Shown: positions 48,081 to 59,210 of the stretch, piece after piece
Position numbering within the stretch: the stretch's first letter is position 1
How the letters are laid out: each line of letters begins with the position of its first letter
NCBI RefSeq assembly: GCF_033958435.1
Contig: NC_134167.1
Coordinates: 3,368,001-3,432,000, forward strand
Reading direction: 5' to 3'
Source of the DNA: Carettochelys insculpta
Taxonomy: Eukaryota; Chordata; Testudines; Carettochelyidae
DNA: 64,000 nt
Made by a program: the position numbers and the translations under genes
Notes under the pieces: generated by a model
What the model was told of the DNA's origin: nothing
The model's input: the letters and a program-made list of their open reading frames with translations, nothing else
The model's database searches: none

Positions 48081-49211
48081 TTTGAAGGGGTTAATAAACA
48101 TGCGGACAAGGGGCACCCAGTGGACATAATATACCTAGATTTCCAGAAAGCCTTTGACACGGTCCCACACCAAAGGCTTTTATGTAAATTAGGTGGTCAT
48201 GGGATAGGAGGAAAGGTCCTTTCATGGATCGGGAATTGGTTAAAAGACAGAAAACAAAGGGTTGGAATAAATGGTAAATTTTCACAATGGAGGGGGGTAA
48301 CTAGTGGTGTTCCCCAGGGCTCAGTCCTGGGACCGATCCTGTTCAACTTGTTCATCAATGATCTAGAAAATGAGGTAAGCAGTGAGGTGGCAAAGTTTGC
48401 AGATGACACCAAGTTGTTCAGGACAGTCAAAAGCAAAAGGGATTGTGAAGAACTACAAAAAGATCTCAGCAAACTGAGTGATTGGGCAGCAAAATGGCAA
48501 ATGAAATTTAATGTGGGTAAGTGTAAGGTAATGCACATTGGAAAAAATAACCCAAATTACACGTACTACATGATGGGGTCAAATTTAGCTACGACAGATC
48601 AGGAAAGGGATCTTGGAGTTATAGTGGATAGTTCTCTGAAGACATCCACGCAGTGTGCAGCGGCAGTTAGTAAGGCAAATAGGATGTTAGGAATTATTAA
48701 AAAAGGGATCGATAATAAGACAAAAGATATCATACTTCCCCTATATAAAACTATGGTACGCCCACATCTCGAGTACTGCGTGCAGATGTGGTCTCCTCAC
48801 CTCAAAAAAGATATATTGGCATTAGAAAAGGTTCAGAAAAGGGCGACTAAGATGATTAGGGGCTTGGAAAGGGTCCCATATGGGGAGAGGCTAGAGAGAC
48901 TGGGACTTTTCAGTTTGGAAAAGAGGCGATTGAGGGGCGATATGATAGAGGTATATAAAGTCATGAATGGTGTGGAGAAAGTGAATATAGAAAAATTATT
49001 TACCTTTTCCCATAATACAAGAACTAGGGGACACCAAATGAAATTGATGGGTAGTAGGTTCAAAACTAATAAAAGGAAATTTTTCTTCACACAGCGCACA
49101 GTCAACCTGTGGAACTCCTTGCCCGAGGAGGCTGTGAAGGCCAGGACTCTATTAGGGTTTAAAAAAGAGCTTGATAAATTTTTGCAGGTCAGGTCCATAA
49201 ATGGCTATTAG
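48081..49211 (+). CDS. CR1 reverse transcriptase, C-terminal fragment, uninterrupted
   Basis: An open RT frame of about 376 CR1-derived codons ending in RSINGY. Motif A (DFQKAFD) starts at 48138 and the FADD box is at 48396-48407. The frame happens to stay open about 22 codons upstream into non-CR1 DNA, which is not part of the protein. The fragment lacks the N-terminal RT and the endonuclease, so it is a dead but undamaged relic. Confidence 0.9.
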   Translation, partial: FEGVNKHADKGHPVDIIYLDFQKAFDTVPHQRLLCKLGGHGIGGKVLSWIGNWLKDRKQRVGINGKFSQWRGVTSGVPQGSVLGPILFNLFINDLENEVSSEVAKFADDTKLFRTVKSKRDCEELQKDLSKLSDWAAKWQMKFNVGKCKVMHIGKNNPNYTYYMMGSNLATTDQERDLGVIVDSSLKTSTQCAAAVSKANRMLGIIKKGIDNKTKDIILPLYKTMVRPHLEYCVQMWSPHLKKDILALEKVQKRATKMIRGLERVPYGERLERLGLFSLEKRRLRGDMIEVYKVMNGVEKVNIEKLFTFSHNTRTRGHQMKLMGSRFKTNKRKFFFTQRTVNLWNSLPEEAVKARTLLGFKKELDKFLQVRSINGY

Positions 49212-49395
49212 CCAGGGATAAAGTATGGTGCCCTAGCCTTCATAACAAGGGCAGGAGATGGATGGCAGGAGATAAATCACTTGTCTTCTGTTCTCCTTCT
49301 CTGGGGCACCTGGCATTGGCCACCGTCGGCAGATGGGATGCTGGGCTTGATGGACCTTTGGTCTGACCCAGTATGGCCATTCTTATGTTCTTATG
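48081..49395 (+). mobile_element. CR1 LINE, 5'-truncated (copy 3)
   Basis: A plus-strand CR1 from TTTGAAGGGG (48081) to the terminal TTCTTATGTTCTTATG at 49395. It begins in the middle of the RT region compared with copy 2. It lies in the sense orientation in the large LOXL2 intron. It is closely similar to copies 1 and 2 but shows more differences in the 3' untranslated part. Confidence 0.95.
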
Positions 49396-49730
49396 TGGGA
49401 AGACTGCTCAGTGTAAAGGTCACTTTAAGACCATGGAGCTCCCTGGATAATGCCTTCACTGGGATGGGGAGTGGATAAATTGTTATCTTTGATTCAGTAA
49501 AGGACTGCTGGGGTGAGCAAATGGCTGGATGGGGACATTTTTGAGTTTTAAGAGAAAGAGTAAATAGATTTCTAGTGTGGGTTGCCAACGTCATGACTTT
49601 GGGCTTTGGAAGCAAAAACATCTGGGGAAGTGTTTTTAGACCATAATGGTAACCAAAATAAAAATTCAACCTTGTTATCCCCACCCTTGCTCTGGCTTAT
49701 TTATACCTGGCCCTGCAGATTCCCAAGACC

Positions 49731-49825
49731 AGCATCTAATGAAGTGAGTCTGTGCTCACGAAAGCTCATGCTCAAAATTTTTTGTTAGTCTATAAGGTGC
49801 CACAGGACCCTTTTGTTGCTGTTAC
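49731..49825 (-). repeat. GTTAGTC-family copy
   Basis: GCATCTAATGAAGTGAGTCT, CACGAAAGCTCATGC, then TTTGTTAGTCTATAAGGTGC and CACAGGACCC. Confidence 0.78.
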
Positions 49826-49984
49826 AAAATAAAAAAGTGTTTATATAGCCTTGGGGACTGTGGGACAGGCCAGGCATATGGAAGAGAAGCATAAACAGAG
49901 AGAAGATTGAAGAGGAAAACAGCAATATATGAATTGTGGCTTTCTAGGAAGTTTGATTTACTTTCCAAGGTTTTATAAGGAGAC

Positions 49985-50200
49985 AGTATAACCTTGTGAG
50001 TAGAGCACAGAAGAGGGTTTCAATATGGGTTCTCTTCCTGGCTCAACTCCTGGCTGGATGCTCTTGGGCAAGTCACCGCTCTGCATTGTGCTCGTTTTCA
50101 CATCTGTAAAATGAGAATAATGGTAGCCAGCTACCTCCTTTGTGACATGTTGTGAGATCTACTGACCTATAACGTTAGGTAAAAGCTAGATGCTGTTGTA
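49985..50200 (+). mobile_element. MIR SINE
   Basis: Near-textbook MIR core: TCTTGGGCAAGTCACCG, then TCACATCTGTAAAATGAGAA and TAATGGTAGCCAGCTACCTC, with a GTGAGTAGAGCAC head. Confidence 0.85.
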
Positions 50201-51556
50201 AGAGAGGGAGCTGTACCCCAATATATAATTAATTTATGCTCACGTAGAATGGGGATGGTTTTAAATTCCTACAACCTGATGAGGCTGTTCTGATTTTGTG
50301 CCCAGGATTCACTTACATCTCACGGGTGGCAATATCACCAAGAACATTAGCATTTTGACAGGTGTAAAAGGCCTCATCGGGCCAGAAATATATTCTGGTG
50401 CTGAGCTCACTCATTGTTGGGCTGGCCACTCCTGAAGGGGATGTGAGAGATGGAAATACATGGCATGCCCAGTACTTTGGTAATATGCAGAACTCTAATC
50501 CCTCTTGATTTGCTCATGTAGCTTCCTCCATTTTTTAAAATGGCCTTGGAAGGAGCCAATGTGGTAAATTGACCAGACCTACTGCCTCGTGTCCGTACCC
50601 AGAAAAAGGATGAAGGGGTTTTTCCTGCTGTTCATATCTGTTTAAACTGTTGGAATTGATTTCCACCACTGGTGTGTTACTGGACTGCTTGCTTTGATTG
50701 TTTGCTACTTTTTACTCACAGTGGTGCATTGACTTCCAGTATATTATCCAGCTTGATCTTTCCACATGCTGTATGGTGTTCTAGATAAGGTGTGGTCCCT
50801 GTTGAACAAGGGAGACAGTTGGAATTCAAGCTGTGTAGAAGTCTGTATCTATTATGTAGTTTTTCTTTGAATGTCTGCTCTCTGTAAGGTATGTAATAAT
50901 ACATGGACTTATAGGCATGATTGGCTAGCCACCAAGATCACATGGAATTGTCTCTACTGTCTGATTGGATGACTAAAGCTTTGTAAAATAGGAGAGCTGT
51001 AAGTACAGAATAACCACAGTTCTTGTTAGTACAAAGAGACCCTGGCGGTGTCTTAATGCAAGTATCCATACAAGCACTAGCTGCTTCCCAAACTTTCATG
51101 AGAACAGGAACATGAAATACATGTTTGTGAATAAATAGGGTAGTGAATGTCTTGAACCAAATAACTCAAAGCTACATTCAAACAAGCTCTTCCAAGCTCT
51201 GTCTGTGCAGTTCTCATCCAGCTCTAGAGATGGTAACATAATATTAGGATGTACAGAGGCAAAATCCTGCAACACGACAAATGATCAAATCCCCCTCCGG
51301 ACCTACTTTGACCCTTTGTCTTGGGATAAATCACCAGCTCAGTACCAAGATGTGTGTTTAAAAGCACTGGACTTGCTTATCTGTCAACCTGCAAGTGCTC
51401 AGACTAGATCATCCTGTCAGTTTCCCAGCTGGCTCTTGCAAGATGTAACTGAGTGGGTGTATAATGAATGTGATAATTGAGCTTCTCTTCTGAAGATCCC
51501 AGCTGTTGTGTGTTGCCAAAGTCGCCTACAGGGTCTTCTCAGCTGGGATCAGTGTC

Positions 51557-51557
<1 letters not shown>

Positions 51558-51583
<26 letters not shown>
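51558..51583. repeat. Poly-T tract of 26
   Basis: An uninterrupted run of T. No SINE or retrocopy could be recognised next to it. Confidence 0.95.
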
Positions 51584-51587
<4 letters not shown>

Positions 51588-52429
51588 GTTCACTCAGAGC
51601 CATGGGGTCTGATGAGCTGAGGAAAGTCTGAGGAATGTCAAACTGGGACAGTTCAGAGGGGACGGAAAAAATAGGTTGAGCTGGAGTGGGTAATGTTGAG
51701 GAAAAACAGTTACTCCTCTTCTAAATGGAAGGGTGTGAGCCTTCTAGTTGGGCAAGGAAAACAGATTAGCAGCGATGCCATAGGCCTGAGGGTTTTACTG
51801 GAAGTAGAATGTGAACTACCATTTCTCCTGCTCAGTCTGCAATACAAGGACTCTTCTGGGCTGAGACTACAAAAGGACATAAGGAACCTTCTTTATCCTC
51901 CCATCTCAGGCCTCATCTCTGTCCTCGTGCTCCTGTTGTCTGGCCAGTTGGGAGGCTTCTGCTTGATACCAACCAGCTCTGCCGAGCGTGTGCTGAGAAG
52001 CAAGCATTGCCCCGCGAGGCTAATACCGCTGCTGTGTGTATTCAGAGCACGGGAGCGGCACCTCTCTCTGCCTTATGGCTGCAGGGTGGGAGTTTCCAAG
52101 AAGACCTAAGGGACTGAGGTGCTCAGTTTGCTGGGAATGAGGTGCCTCATTCTCTTGGAAAATTCCTATGTAAAGCCATGAGCTAGTGCTTTTGGAGCTA
52201 CAGCAATACTAACGGGATAAACAGGCTGATATTCTGCCACTCCTTGTTTGGTTTCTTTTAAATCAACAGTAAATAGTAGAGCCTGGGGGCTGGGGACCAG
52301 ATCCCTGGGAATAAGACACCATATCCATTCTGGTCCAGGCAATAATCTGCATCCACCTGGGCGTTTAAAGGGTGTGACTGTTGCACAGAGTGCGTGGGGG
52401 AGGAGGGGTGACTAGTGGATCGTTTAGAC

Positions 52430-52617
52430 TAGCGTTTCCCAAAGTGTGGTACGTGTCCCAACTTCGGTACGCAGAAGGATTTCAAGGGGTACATGGCAGA
52501 AAATAAATGACTAAAAGTCAGGAGATAAGCGCTGGGACAGCACAGGGAGAGGTGGTGTGCTGATAAGACCCAGGTCCAGAAACGGATACGCGAATGTTTT
52601 AAGTTTGGGAAACGCTG
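52430..52617. mobile_element. hAT-like MITE, 188 bp
   Basis: Inverted ends TAGCGTTTCCCAAAG and TTTGGGAAACGCTG. The flanks are GTTTAGAC (52422-52429) and GTTTAGTG (52618-52625), an 8-bp target duplication with two changes. The interior has GTGGTACGTGTCCCAAC and no coding capacity. Confidence 0.8.
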
Positions 52618-54446
52618 GTTTAGTGGGACTTGTTTGCTCTGCCTAATGCAAAATAGATGGTGCGTGGTGATGGGCAATGTGAAGGTTGTGCAAGCCTTCT
52701 GCAATCAGAGCTGATGCTGTCAGAGAACTTCTGATTCAGACAACCTGATTACATGCATCAGCTGAGAGTCGTGTCAATTTTTCTGAAACCCCAGAGGCCC
52801 TGAGACCACTGACAAGTGAGAGGGAAGTCTCTGCTCCACAGCTGTGGCTGAGAGGCCAGCTGGCTTTTAGCTCGTGGTAGAGGCCCATGGCTTTGCCCCC
52901 TAATATTGCAGATTCCATTCCCCCTGCCAACGATCTGGGTCCGTCAGCCCCATGTTTGCAAGAACACTTGTATTTTTACTGCGTCTGCACAGGCCCAAGC
53001 TTTGGGAGGCTGAGATTTGTGGTTATGTAACACTCTTGGCTGTTGGTTATGTGGAAGGGGCCATCTCCAAGGCTGTAGAGGAGGTGTGAGGGAACCCAAC
53101 ACAGACCTGAGAACTGGAAAGAAGCAAGGGGGAAAGGAGATTGTTCAAACTGTTCCAGTTCTCGGAATTAGAGTTTGCTTTATTTATTTGCGTGCTGGTG
53201 GCTCCAAGCCGCCTCAACCAAGATTTAGTCCTCATTGTGCTGCATGTGATGTGACTACACATGAGAGGCAGCCTGGCCCTGAAGAGTTCACAACTAGACA
53301 GACGATCTGCAGGAGATGGGGGAAAAAGGAGGGACCAATAATACATTTCATGGACTGTGTTATATGAGAGGGCTCCATGCTTTTCAAACGAACGTGGCTC
53401 TTGATAGGACTATTTACAGTGAGATCTGTGGCAGAGTTCGGAACTGAATCTGTTGAATTGCCTTGATTTCCTCTGGAGCCCCTCAGTCTAGTTTAGACTG
53501 GGGTTTTACTTCATTCAAACCTGGGCACCGCGACTTGAAGTGAGTTGTTTTTGGCGGAGCTATCACTCGAAAACCCTAGCCAAAGATCTGCCATGCTTTC
53601 TCCTGCACCCAGCCCACCTCCCCGTTCTGCCTGGCTCGCTTGGCTCTTCACACCTCAAAGGTAAAACAGCTGAAATCAGGGATGAGAAAATCTGGCTTGA
53701 GGATTATTTATTGCTTTTATGTTGGCTCGCTTGCTGCCAAAATGACACTTGGATAAAACAAGCACAGCAGCTTGTGGCAAGATGCCAGGCAAGAAAGGAA
53801 CAGACATGTTTATCTGTGTGAGTGGGGTCAACAATGCAAGAAACATGACCCTTTCAGAGAGAAATTAACTCTAGAAATATTAATGCAATTGCTAGCGCTG
53901 ACTACATATAAAATATATGGCTGGGATGTTAATAAGCAGAGACAGGCTGAGGTTTTGGATCCAGGTCTGGATTAGACCAGTACTTGAAGACCAAGCAACA
54001 GGAGAACTGAGATTTGGGATAGATGGGACAGCACTTCTCAGTGGCTGTTGGTGCAAATGGGTAGTACTAGTTGCTTAAAACTAGCTGCATAGCTCCAAAG
54101 GGGAGGGCTTGGTATGCAAGAGGAATGGCAATTCAATGTGTCCATCACTTCTCTTGTTTTTACCTCTCGTCCACCCTTGCATACACAAGGTGATTATATG
54201 TGAGAACCCTTTTACAGTAAGTGCAGTGTTCGCTGATCGTTACACGTATTGGGTGAGCCAAGTGTTCTCGGGTTTATTCCATATGCTGCACCGAGTCCTA
54301 CAGCTCCAAATTTAATGGGTCCCAAGCGTGTCTGAGAATGAGGCCTCAGTTCCTCCATCTGTAGCTAGGGTGATAACTATCTGATGTGCACCACAGGGAA
54401 GTCGTAAGGCTGAGTTAATAAAGCGGTTTGGAATCTGCAGACTGGG

Positions 54447-54730
54447 AATGAGGGTCTTGTACTGAAGCACTAGGGCCTCAGAAGGCCTGGGTTTAAGTCC
54501 TTGGTCTGCTGCAGACTCCCTGTGTAATCCGGGGCAAGTCACTTAAGCTCTTTGTGCCTCAGTTTCCCACTGGTGCAGTGTGGATGATAGTACTTCTTTT
54601 CTCCCAAACTTTTCGTCTTGTCTTGTTAGGTGGGAAACTCTTTAGGACAAGAATTGCCTCTTACGATATCTGTGCAGCACCAACACAATGAGGCTGCATG
54701 TTGCATCTTGGTACTATGGTAATACATCCA
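54447..54730 (+). mobile_element. MIR SINE with amniote-type tail
   Basis: The head and core are clear (GCCTGGGTTTAAGTCC, GGGGCAAGTCACTTAAGC, TGCCTCAGTTTCCC). The tail CTGTGCAGCACCAACACAAT, GAGG, then TACTATGGTAATACAT follows, so this copy is close to full length. Confidence 0.82.
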
Positions 54731-55387
54731 ATAATAAGGGTGCATGACTGAATTTCAGTGGGATTCAGGGACCTAATTTAATTGGGCTACTTTGAAAGTC
54801 CCAGTCAGCACCTCGCACAACAGGGCCCCAGTCTCTGTTGAAGCTGCTACATGCTACTATAATAGAAAAAATTGATGTTATATTGTCCACATCAATGCAC
54901 TCTGTGTCTGTTAGTCTCTCTCTACACATGTACATGAAATACAACAATGGTAGTTTAATCAGGATACCTGCTTTGGCTATTACATGTTGTTTGTCATGTT
55001 GCCTTCTGATTTTATGTGAAGTCTGTTTTTACCATTAGCCCAGCTGTTTCAGACATTAGTGTTGGAAGGATAAAGCACATGTCTGTCTGTACTTACCATA
55101 TCACTGGCTGCTCACCAATTTCAGTAAAACATACAACCTACAGAACACGGCAATGGAGAGAAACCAGCCAAACCCATACAGAGTTATGGGGTGGGTGGAA
55201 TAATCTTGCCAGTCCTTTTAAAAAGTTCCCTAAGAAATGCACATTTAGTTACTTTGATCTTTCTCACCCTGTCCTTCCTTCACTTTTCCCATGTAAAGCC
55301 GAGATCTGCAGTTCTTGAGTCTGTCAATGGAAGTTACAATTGAAAGGTTAGACACATTATTAGAACAATTGGAGGGCTGTGGGGTTG

Positions 55388-55405
55388 GAGAGAGAGAGAG
55401 AGAGA
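55388..55405. repeat. (GA)n microsatellite
   Basis: A pure GA run of about eight units. Confidence 0.85.
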
Positions 55406-55689
55406 ACAAATGAGTGAAAGGGGAAAAATGGATGTGGCTTATACTTGCTGTTCAGGCAGACGGTGAAATGATATTTCATGTGTGGTTGTTATAGTCATTT
55501 GGAAATTGAAGTCAAAGGGTGATTTATTTCCTGACAATATGGTCTTTTTATTTTTTTTTCCTCCTTGCCCAAGACAAAATACAAATCAAGACAAATGAAG
55601 AGTGGGTCTGTTTAAGCCAAGTCCCAGGTGGCTGGCTGGCTTTTTTATCGATGTATTTTGGTACATGAGTTTCTTCTGAGAGAAGATGG

Positions 55690-55855
55690 TGTGACTGGAG
55701 CCAGGAACTTGAGTTATAAGCTTGGCTCTGACACTGATTTCTTTCATGGTCTTGGGCAAGCCATTTAAACTCTCAGCACCTCAGTTTCCCCATTTGTGAA
55801 ATGGGAGCATACAGCAAGTGTGATGTGATATGAAGTGCCCATGTGAGACAGTGTC
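55690..55855 (+). mobile_element. MIR SINE
   Basis: MIR core visible as TCTTGGGCAAGCCATTTAAA, then CCTCAGTTTCCCCATTTGTG and AAATGGGAGCA. Confidence 0.82.
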
Positions 55856-56498
55856 AAAGATGGGAAGAAAGAAATGTCAGGGTTCTGATCAGGATGCACA
55901 GCCTGCATCCTTCTCACCATGAGTCACTGGCAGGGCTGGAGTGCATGCCTCTCACCCCCGATACTACATTTCCACTCCCGCAGACATCAGCACTGTTGTG
56001 AGAATGGAGGTTACCCTGCGCTGCACCTAGCAGCTGCCTGACTTGAAATAACCTTTCTAAGGTCGCAGTTCCATCTCCGAAGGGTCTGCTTGGGTAGCTC
56101 AAGGGTGTCTCCCGGTGGAATGTCTGACTTTCCTCTTCGCCTGTTGCTCTGGTGCTGGAAATCCTTGGTGTGCACAAATGAGGCACTAGGTGTTTGCAGC
56201 CTTCCCTTGGTAGGATGCTTTCAGCCCGTTGGGTTTCTTCAACATATGACTCTGTCCCTTGAAAAAAACATGTCTGGCTGAGCAAATTAGAGGGATGAAT
56301 GGCTCAGGTTTGTCTTATGAAGCCACTGGCCTGTGCCTGTGGTCTGGGTTCAGGTCTTTGGCGTGGCCGCAGAATCTCTTGAGTAAGCCGCTTTGGCTTT
56401 GCCTCAGTTCCCCCTCTACAAGACAGTTCCCTTGCTCCCCCGTTTTCGTCTGACTTCTCTGTAGATGTGAAATGCTTCAGGGTTTTCTACTATGAGGT

Positions 56499-56581
56499 AT
56501 AAACACAACAAGGAGTCCAGTGGCATCTTAAAGGCTAACACAGATTTATCCGGTCACCAGCTTTCATGAGCTGCACAAAAT
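56499..56581 (+). repeat. GTTAGTC-family copy
   Basis: AACAAGGAGTCCAGTGGCAT, CTTAAAGGCTAACACAG, then CAGCTTTCATGAGCTGC. The left end is missing. Confidence 0.7.
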
Positions 56582-57582
56582 CCCACCCCTCCCCATTGAT
56601 TTGCAATACACTCTCCTCCTCCTGTAGCAAAGGTAAATGGTTCTGAACATTGGTTTCAACACTGGCTTGACCGCAGGAAACCACGTCAGGAAGTGCTCTG
56701 CAAAAGAAACCCAACACTGACTGACATTGAGCTGAGTACTCACTTGGCAAAGCTATGACTGAGGGTTTTCTGCAAGAAACATTAGGCTGGAGGGTCTCAG
56801 CCTCTCCTCACAGTCTCAGCAGGGAAAGAAATGGAGTTTTCTCTCTGGAAATTCAGCTGTGTTCCCTGTATCTGCAGGTGAAAGTGCTCCTTGCGAATGC
56901 AGCCACTGTCCAGGTTGAGAGTATGGAGGCTTTTATAAGAAGGGCTGGGAAAGGACGGTCTAGACTTCAGACCCAGCCTTTGGAGACACTGCAAAGCTCA
57001 CACTCCCCAGCTCGGACAGATCATGAAGCTGTGCAGTGTTCCCAGAGACTTAGCACAGCCTCACAGGGAAGGGGCCTTGTGGCTTCTGAATCCAAATGTG
57101 ACATGTAACAACTGTATTTTTAATTGATTGCAGTGGATCAAAGCAGCACATTTTCCTTTAAAGGGCTGGACTTTGTTCACTTTTAAGTGATTAAACTTGG
57201 TCGGGTGGGGAAGAATTCCACAGCTGTGATGTAACCATTGGAACCATGTTGTCTTTTATTCTGTGGAAAAGGAAAAAGGATTTCTGCTGGAAGCGTCATA
57301 GAAGCTTGCATAAGCTTTTTAATTGCTTGCCACAGCAGACTTTTTTCCCTCTCCGTGTGAGCTCGGGTCTGGAATTTCTGAGAATCTTGCTGCCCTCTTG
57401 CCCTCATGTAGGCTGAAAATGTGAGATCCATGTGGCTTCTGTGACTCATCTCCTCTTGTCCCAAGTGGATTTCATCTAAAGGAGCAATCCAGTCTGAGAA
57501 ACCGCCAGTGCATGCACACAATTGGAGAGACCCCTTTTAAAACCTCAGCTCTTACTGGTGGGAAGGCAGGAGGAAGAGGAAT

Positions 57583-57692
57583 AGCTCAGTGCCTTGTATG
57601 CTAGCCTGGGACTCAGAACAACTGGGGTCCATTCCATTCTCTGCAAGCCACAGAACCTCCTGTGTGCAACCCTGGGCAAGTCACTTTGGGTG
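57583..57692 (+). mobile_element. MIR-like SINE, truncated
   Basis: Begins AGCTCAGTGCCTTGTATGC, continues through GGGGTCCATTCC to CCCTGGGCAAGTCACTT and then stops. Only the head and start of the core remain. Confidence 0.6.
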
Positions 57693-57699
57693 TGTCTAC

Positions 57700-58060
57700 C
57701 CTGCAACTGAAGGTGTGACTGCAACACACAGCAGGGCTGAGAGCCACCCCAGTCCTGGGGCAAGGTGGGAGGGGAGCCCAGCTCTGTGCCCTTCAAGGGG
57801 CGAGGCCAAAGGTGGAAGGGGTAGGGCCTAGGGCTGCCCGCCTGTGCACCACTCAAATCACAATACTGGGCCTCCCCATCTTTCCCTCACTGCCACAACA
57901 CTTCCAAAGGCCCAGCGTTCCAGCTGCCGCTGCCGGAGTAGCGGCAGTGGCAGCCAGAGCTCCAGGCTCCTTTAAAAGGCTGAGCGCCAGGGCAATTGTA
58001 CCCCTGTCAGCGGGCCTGGTGACACAAGTAGACATACATGGACCAGCTTTAATCTAGTTG
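57700..58060. repeat. GC-rich interspersed repeat, relative of 46240
   Basis: Contains GGCCCAGCGTTCCAGCTGCC, GCTGCCGGAGTAGCGGCAG and CAGAGCTCCAGGCTCCTTTA, AAAGGCTGAGCGCC. Flanked by GTGTGTCTACCCTGCAACTG and GTAGACATACATGG, which may be the inverted ends of a MITE carrying it. Confidence 0.5.
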
Positions 58061-58992
58061 GCGGGCGTACCGGTTGGTGGTGTAGATATGGTGGTATGGG
58101 CTAACAAGCTGAGTAGTCACCTGTCAGGGGCACCGGGTATGTTAGTACCTGGGCTGTATATTAAGGATGGCAATGCACAAATACATTGCTGTGATAATAC
58201 GAATTTCGGGCCAAGTTCATTTTTATGCTTCCCTGGCCAAATCCTCAGTTGGTGTAGATTAGCCTTGCTCCAGCCCAGGCATGTGAGTGAAGGGGCAACG
58301 CAAGTCATGCCTAAAATGCAAAGACAGTAGCTGTTTCCCTCTCACCCTTACCCCTTTGCAGCATGCTAAATTCTGCAGCACAGCATGGAAAAATGCAGCC
58401 GTGACTGGCAAATGCTGAGTGATGGGGGATCTTGGATTGTGCACACATTGTAAAGTTTCCTTTGGTTATCAGTGGAGAAGAGGTTTTACGCGAGCAGAAA
58501 AACTGAAATTAAAAATATGGCTCAGCTCTAGCCAAGGGGGACTTTTTTAAAAAAAAGAAATAGACTAAAAAATATTTAAGCAAAAATATCTCATGCAAAG
58601 GAGTTTTTTAACACCCCACCTCCCCTAACATCCTGTTTGTAAAGGTCTGGTCACAATAACTTTGCATTCATACGTATAATATGCTTTTTGTCAGGGAGTA
58701 TATAAGTCCTTTACATAGTCAGGTAAAGTATCATCGTCTGTCTTGTGAGCTGGAGAAAGGGACACTGAAAGAGTCAGTGCCAGAAGGTTAGTGGGAGAGT
58801 GGGGAACAGAGTTTCAGGACTCCATGTACTGACTTTGTGTAAGCAAACTCTGTCTTCCCTGCGTCCGTTTATTCAGCTGTGGAGCAAGCCAAGTGGAGAA
58901 CCCAGGTGCCCAGACTTCCAGTTCCCTGATCTAACCATTCCAACCTGTTGCCTTGGTACAATGCATCCCTAAACTTCCCTTTTTATCCCCAG

Positions 58993-59204
58993 AACATGGA
59001 CATCCAGGTGGAAGACGTAAGGATGCGAGGAATCCTTGCTGCCCACCGCAAGCGTGTGCCTGTTACAGAGGGCTATGTGGAGGTGAAAGATGGAGGGACC
59101 TGGAAGCAGATCTGTGACAAACACTGGACCACAAATAATTCTCGAGTTGTCTGTGGCATGTTTGGCTTTCCAAGCGAGAGGAAATACAACGTCAAGGTCT
59201 ACAG
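58993..59204 (+). CDS. LOXL2: LOXL2 third coding exon (start of SRCR2)
   Basis: The exon begins after CCCTTTTTATCCCCAG and continues the phase 0 frame, encoding residues 182-251 plus two bases. It carries the NMDIQVEDVR linker and the first part of SRCR2: EGYVEVKDGG, WKQICDKHW (Cys222) and VVCGMFGFPSE (Cys235). N229-N230-S231 is a possible N-glycosylation sequon. The family reading continues beyond VY with a Lys or Arg codon split two bases to one, which puts the exon end at ACAG (59201-59204). The next bases are GCAAGA, so the donor is apparently GC. The only nearby GT alternative (AAG|GTCTAC after 59196) is weak and would remove three residues. The rest of SRCR2 lies beyond the window. Confidence 0.9.
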
Positions 59205-59210
59205 GCAAGA
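59201..59210 (+). promoter_or_regulatory. Putative non-canonical GC splice donor
   Basis: The sequence ACAG|GCAAGA fits the known GC-AG donor consensus (AG|GCAAGT) at all but the last position. It leaves the reading frame in phase 2, where LOXL2 homology places the exon end. No strong GT donor lies nearby. Confidence 0.7.

Larger units (their letters stand above)
34832..58992 (+). other. LOXL2 intron between second and third coding exons (about 24 kb)
   Basis: A 24.2-kb intron with a GT donor and AG acceptor. It contains a sense CR1 copy, DNA transposon relics and MIR SINEs, listed separately. No conserved coding sequence was seen. Nothing is recognisable in about 34920-35240, 35510-39690, 44485-45040, 46530-47800, 50200-51550, 51590-52425, 52630-54440, 54735-55380, 55860-56495, 56585-57580 and 58260-58990. 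In the 45690-48080 part, 46240-46520 is a GC-rich repeat of unknown class. Confidence 0.8.

Noticed and set aside
32618..59204. Assignment of the host gene to LOXL3 or LOXL4
   Set aside because: The QYEHWPYYP linker, the KIWMDNVHCTG segment and the IQVEDVRMR linker fit LOXL2 better than my recollection of the other paralogues; a protein search would settle it.
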